Assembly: GCA_013215375.1 (NCBI GenBank)
Contig: JABSRB010000018.1
Coordinates: forward strand, 34,693-98,692
Reading direction: 5' to 3'
DNA: 64,000 bases
From: Oceanospirillaceae bacterium
Lineage (GTDB): Bacteria; Pseudomonadota; Gammaproteobacteria; Pseudomonadales; Balneatricaceae
Both the position numbers and the translations under genes were made by a program. Below are positions 61,934 to 64,000 of this stretch, one piece after another. Positions within the stretch are counted from its first letter, which is position 1; each line of letters opens with the position of its first letter. The notes under the pieces are model-generated. The model was not told the origin of the DNA. It made no database searches and saw only the letters and a list, made by a program, of their open reading frames with translations.

Positions 61934-64000
61934 ATGAGTAACTCTACCTATATTAAAATTGATAACGCCGATGAGTTTGTAAATAGTACTGAAATTGGCG
62001 ATCTAGCTGCTGTTCATTCAGCTCTGCGCTTGCAAATTATTATTCCACTAGGTGCCGTGGAAAAAGAGTTGATCCTTGTCGCTGTTACTGGCCCTAATGG
62101 TATCTCTAGTTTTGTGCATGAATTAACGGCTGAAGAAGTTGATATAGGTGAGATTTTTGTTTTTATCCCCATCGCCAATGTTTCCGCTAACGGCATTTTT
62201 GTCGACGGCGACTACCAATTAACTTTAACCAAATCGAATGATGCCGGTGCTTCAACTGACTACCCAGGTATAGCGACTTTTACCTTAGATACTATTGCTC
62301 CTGATGCCCCACAAGTTGCTCTTAACAATGATTCGGGTAGCTCTAATGTCGACCTTATTACCGACACTGCACAGATAACGGTCACTAGTAGCGAGTCAAA
62401 CAGTCAGATTGAATACAGTAATGATAACGGAGTTACTTGGTCCCAAGTGCAGCCCGATGCGACTGAGGGGCCTAATACTCTGCTGGTAAGAGAAGTTGAT
62501 CTGGCTGGCAACCCTAGTAATGCCACCACTTTTAATTTCACCTTAGATACTATAGCTGCACAAGTTGATATTGATAATATCGATTTAACTAACGACAAAA
62601 CACCTGCCATCACCGGAACAGTGGATGATGTTAATGCGACAGTGGTGATAAGTATTGTCGGTGTAGATTACCCCGCTGTGAACAATGGGGACGGAACTTG
62701 GGTTGTCGAGGAAAATGTTATCAATGAATTAGCAGAAGGTGCTAATTCTATCACTGTGAAAGTAACTGATCTAGCGGGGAACGAAAGTACTGGCGCTGGT
62801 AGTGTCTTCCTTGACTCCCTAGCACCTGAATTTAACGACCAGAGTTTAGAGTACATAGAAAACCAAGCGGCAGGAGCTCTCATTGCCACTGTGGAAGCTA
62901 CCGATAATATTAAGGTAAATGAGTTCAAATTTAAACATCAAGACAATTCCCTGCACTCGAATAGTGAAGATGGCTTTTTCACTATTAATGCCCGAGGCGA
63001 AATCATTATTACCGCGGCAGGGGCCGCCAGCGAAGCAAATGATTTTGATCTGGGGGATAACAGCGAAACCTATCATGTAGTGGCAATTGACCAGGCGGGT
63101 AATTTCTCTGTTGCAGCAATAACTCTTAATGAGAACAGTGAGCATCAAGGGGTTACTTTGCTCTTTGTCGAGGACTTAGTTGTCAATGAAGGGGATACCG
63201 CCACTTTTATCATAGATATTACCAATTCGGCCCGAAATGCGGTGGTGACTTTAGGTTTTACTGATGTAAGTGCATCAGTAAACATCGACTATAAAAAAGA
63301 TCTTTATCAATATTCTTTGGATAGTGGGGTTACTTGGACAGATGTCGCTGCTAATAATCAAATTGGCTTAGGTGATACTGGCGATCATCAACTGCAAATT
63401 AGGCTAGATATTGTCGATGATAATGAAGTTGAAAACGCAGAGACCTTTTCACTCAATATTAGTTTGAGAAACCCCGGGGCTGACTTTCCTGTTCAAGTAG
63501 ATGCACAGGTAGTGATAGAGAATAATTCGGTGACCGCCAACGACGATGGCTCGGCGACTAGTGCTGTTTTAAATGATGCTAATTCTAGTACACAAGAGCT
63601 TAATGTCTCTGATACATACTCTACCAACGAGAGTAATTCAGATGTAGCGGGGCTTGAAGACGGCGGTTACGTGGTGGTCTGGCAGGGGAAAGACTCCTCT
63701 GGTCACGGCATATTCTCGCAAAAGTTTTCGGCCAGCGGTGAAGAAATTGACGGGGCATTTTTAATCAATACCTTGCAAAAAGGCAATCAGAGCGAGCCCA
63801 ATGTTGCGGATTTAGGTAACGGAAAATATCTAGTGACTTGGACAGATGCCTCGACTAACCCGACCAGTATCCGCGGTCAGATGATGGATGCAGATAATCA
63901 GTTTAAGATTGGCGATGAATTTGTGATTGCCGATAAACAAGCGATTAGATACGACCCTCTTGTGGGGTTAGAAGACGGTGGCTTTATCGTGACTTGGACA
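61934..64000 (+). CDS. large repetitive Ig-like/Calx-beta surface or secreted protein, partial
   Basis: The frame opens at ATG 61934 (AAGGAG box, spacing 9) and is still open at the window edge after 689 codons. No signal peptide. From the N-terminus come bacterial Ig-like modules (DLITDTAQITVTSSESNSQIEYSN around residues 135-160, then DLTNDKTPAITGTVDDVNATV around 215-235), joined by FTLDTIAPDAP-type linkers. A Calx-beta-like module follows (LLFVEDLVVNEGDTATFIIDITNS around residue 410, with DDNEVENAETFSLNIS). The last 130 residues carry repeats with GLEDGGYVVVWQG, NGKYLVTWTD and GLEDGGFIVTWT. The build suggests a type I secreted adhesin or extracellular RTX-like protein. The secretion signal would lie beyond the window. 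Confidence 0.85.
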   Translation, partial: MSNSTYIKIDNADEFVNSTEIGDLAAVHSALRLQIIIPLGAVEKELILVAVTGPNGISSFVHELTAEEVDIGEIFVFIPIANVSANGIFVDGDYQLTLTKSNDAGASTDYPGIATFTLDTIAPDAPQVALNNDSGSSNVDLITDTAQITVTSSESNSQIEYSNDNGVTWSQVQPDATEGPNTLLVREVDLAGNPSNATTFNFTLDTIAAQVDIDNIDLTNDKTPAITGTVDDVNATVVISIVGVDYPAVNNGDGTWVVEENVINELAEGANSITVKVTDLAGNESTGAGSVFLDSLAPEFNDQSLEYIENQAAGALIATVEATDNIKVNEFKFKHQDNSLHSNSEDGFFTINARGEIIITAAGAASEANDFDLGDNSETYHVVAIDQAGNFSVAAITLNENSEHQGVTLLFVEDLVVNEGDTATFIIDITNSARNAVVTLGFTDVSASVNIDYKKDLYQYSLDSGVTWTDVAANNQIGLGDTGDHQLQIRLDIVDDNEVENAETFSLNISLRNPGADFPVQVDAQVVIENNSVTANDDGSATSAVLNDANSSTQELNVSDTYSTNESNSDVAGLEDGGYVVVWQGKDSSGHGIFSQKFSASGEEIDGAFLINTLQKGNQSEPNVADLGNGKYLVTWTDASTNPTSIRGQMMDADNQFKIGDEFVIADKQAIRYDPLVGLEDGGFIVTWT

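Overview
The window reads as a chromosomal segment of a marine-type gammaproteobacterium, most like the Cellvibrionales/Spongiibacteraceae-Pseudomonadales side of the class. This is an inference from gene order and protein motifs, without a database search. Coding density is high, base composition is moderately AT-rich, and I saw no rRNA, tRNA, phage, CRISPR array or intact insertion sequence.

Layout. (1) 0.1-11.1 kb is conserved housekeeping: tsaD, folB and a degenerate HPPK-like gene face the minus-strand run lptD-surA-pdxA-rsmA-apaG-apaH-glpE-cca. A short element with inverted-repeat ends lies between surA and pdxA. (2) 11.3-19.0 kb, mostly plus strand: the amgK-murU cell-wall recycling pair, djlA, a DUF3530 gene, rpe, an M23 endopeptidase, a DUF2333 gene and upp. 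(3) 19.1-31.0 kb is a sugar-catabolism island built on the Entner-Doudoroff route: an IclR regulator, zwf-pgl-eda, hexR, pyk-gap, edd-glk and a hexose-6-phosphate mutarotase. HexR-like palindromes lie in the zwf/hexR and gap/edd gaps. A small-palindrome array follows the glk terminator. (4) 31.0-34.4 kb holds small genes: an SH3-domain protein, a flavodoxin-like reductase, a GreA/GreB-like factor that appears to start at ATT, DUF5062, an MBL-fold hydrolase and a FecR-like protein.

(5) 34.8-40.1 kb is a minus-strand polyamine operon (speA, carboxyspermidine dehydrogenase, nspC, agmatinase). It would make spermidine from arginine without S-adenosylmethionine decarboxylase. A structured inverted-repeat element follows its last gene. 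(6) 40.6-44.4 kb is a signalling module: a membrane histidine kinase, a single-domain receiver and a REC-GGDEF-EAL protein. (7) 44.5-51.8 kb is a choline-to-glycine-betaine cluster, betI-(chimeric small gene)-betB-betA-choX-choW-choV. It has a promoter and operator upstream of betI, a duplication at the betI/betB junction and a terminator between choX and choW.

(8) 52.5-58.9 kb is the most interesting part: four co-directional genes encoding a 953-residue PLP decarboxylase, an ATP-grasp ligase, a C45-type Ntn acyltransferase/hydrolase and a nitrilase-family amidase, closed by a strong terminator. I do not recognise a named pathway for this set. The gene order suggests make an amine, ligate it, then transfer or hydrolyse the amide. 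(9) 58.9-61.2 kb: a beta-hydroxyacid dehydrogenase and a MocR-type regulator diverge from a shared palindromic promoter. (10) From 61.9 kb to the window edge is the first part of a large repetitive surface or secreted protein, still open at 64000.
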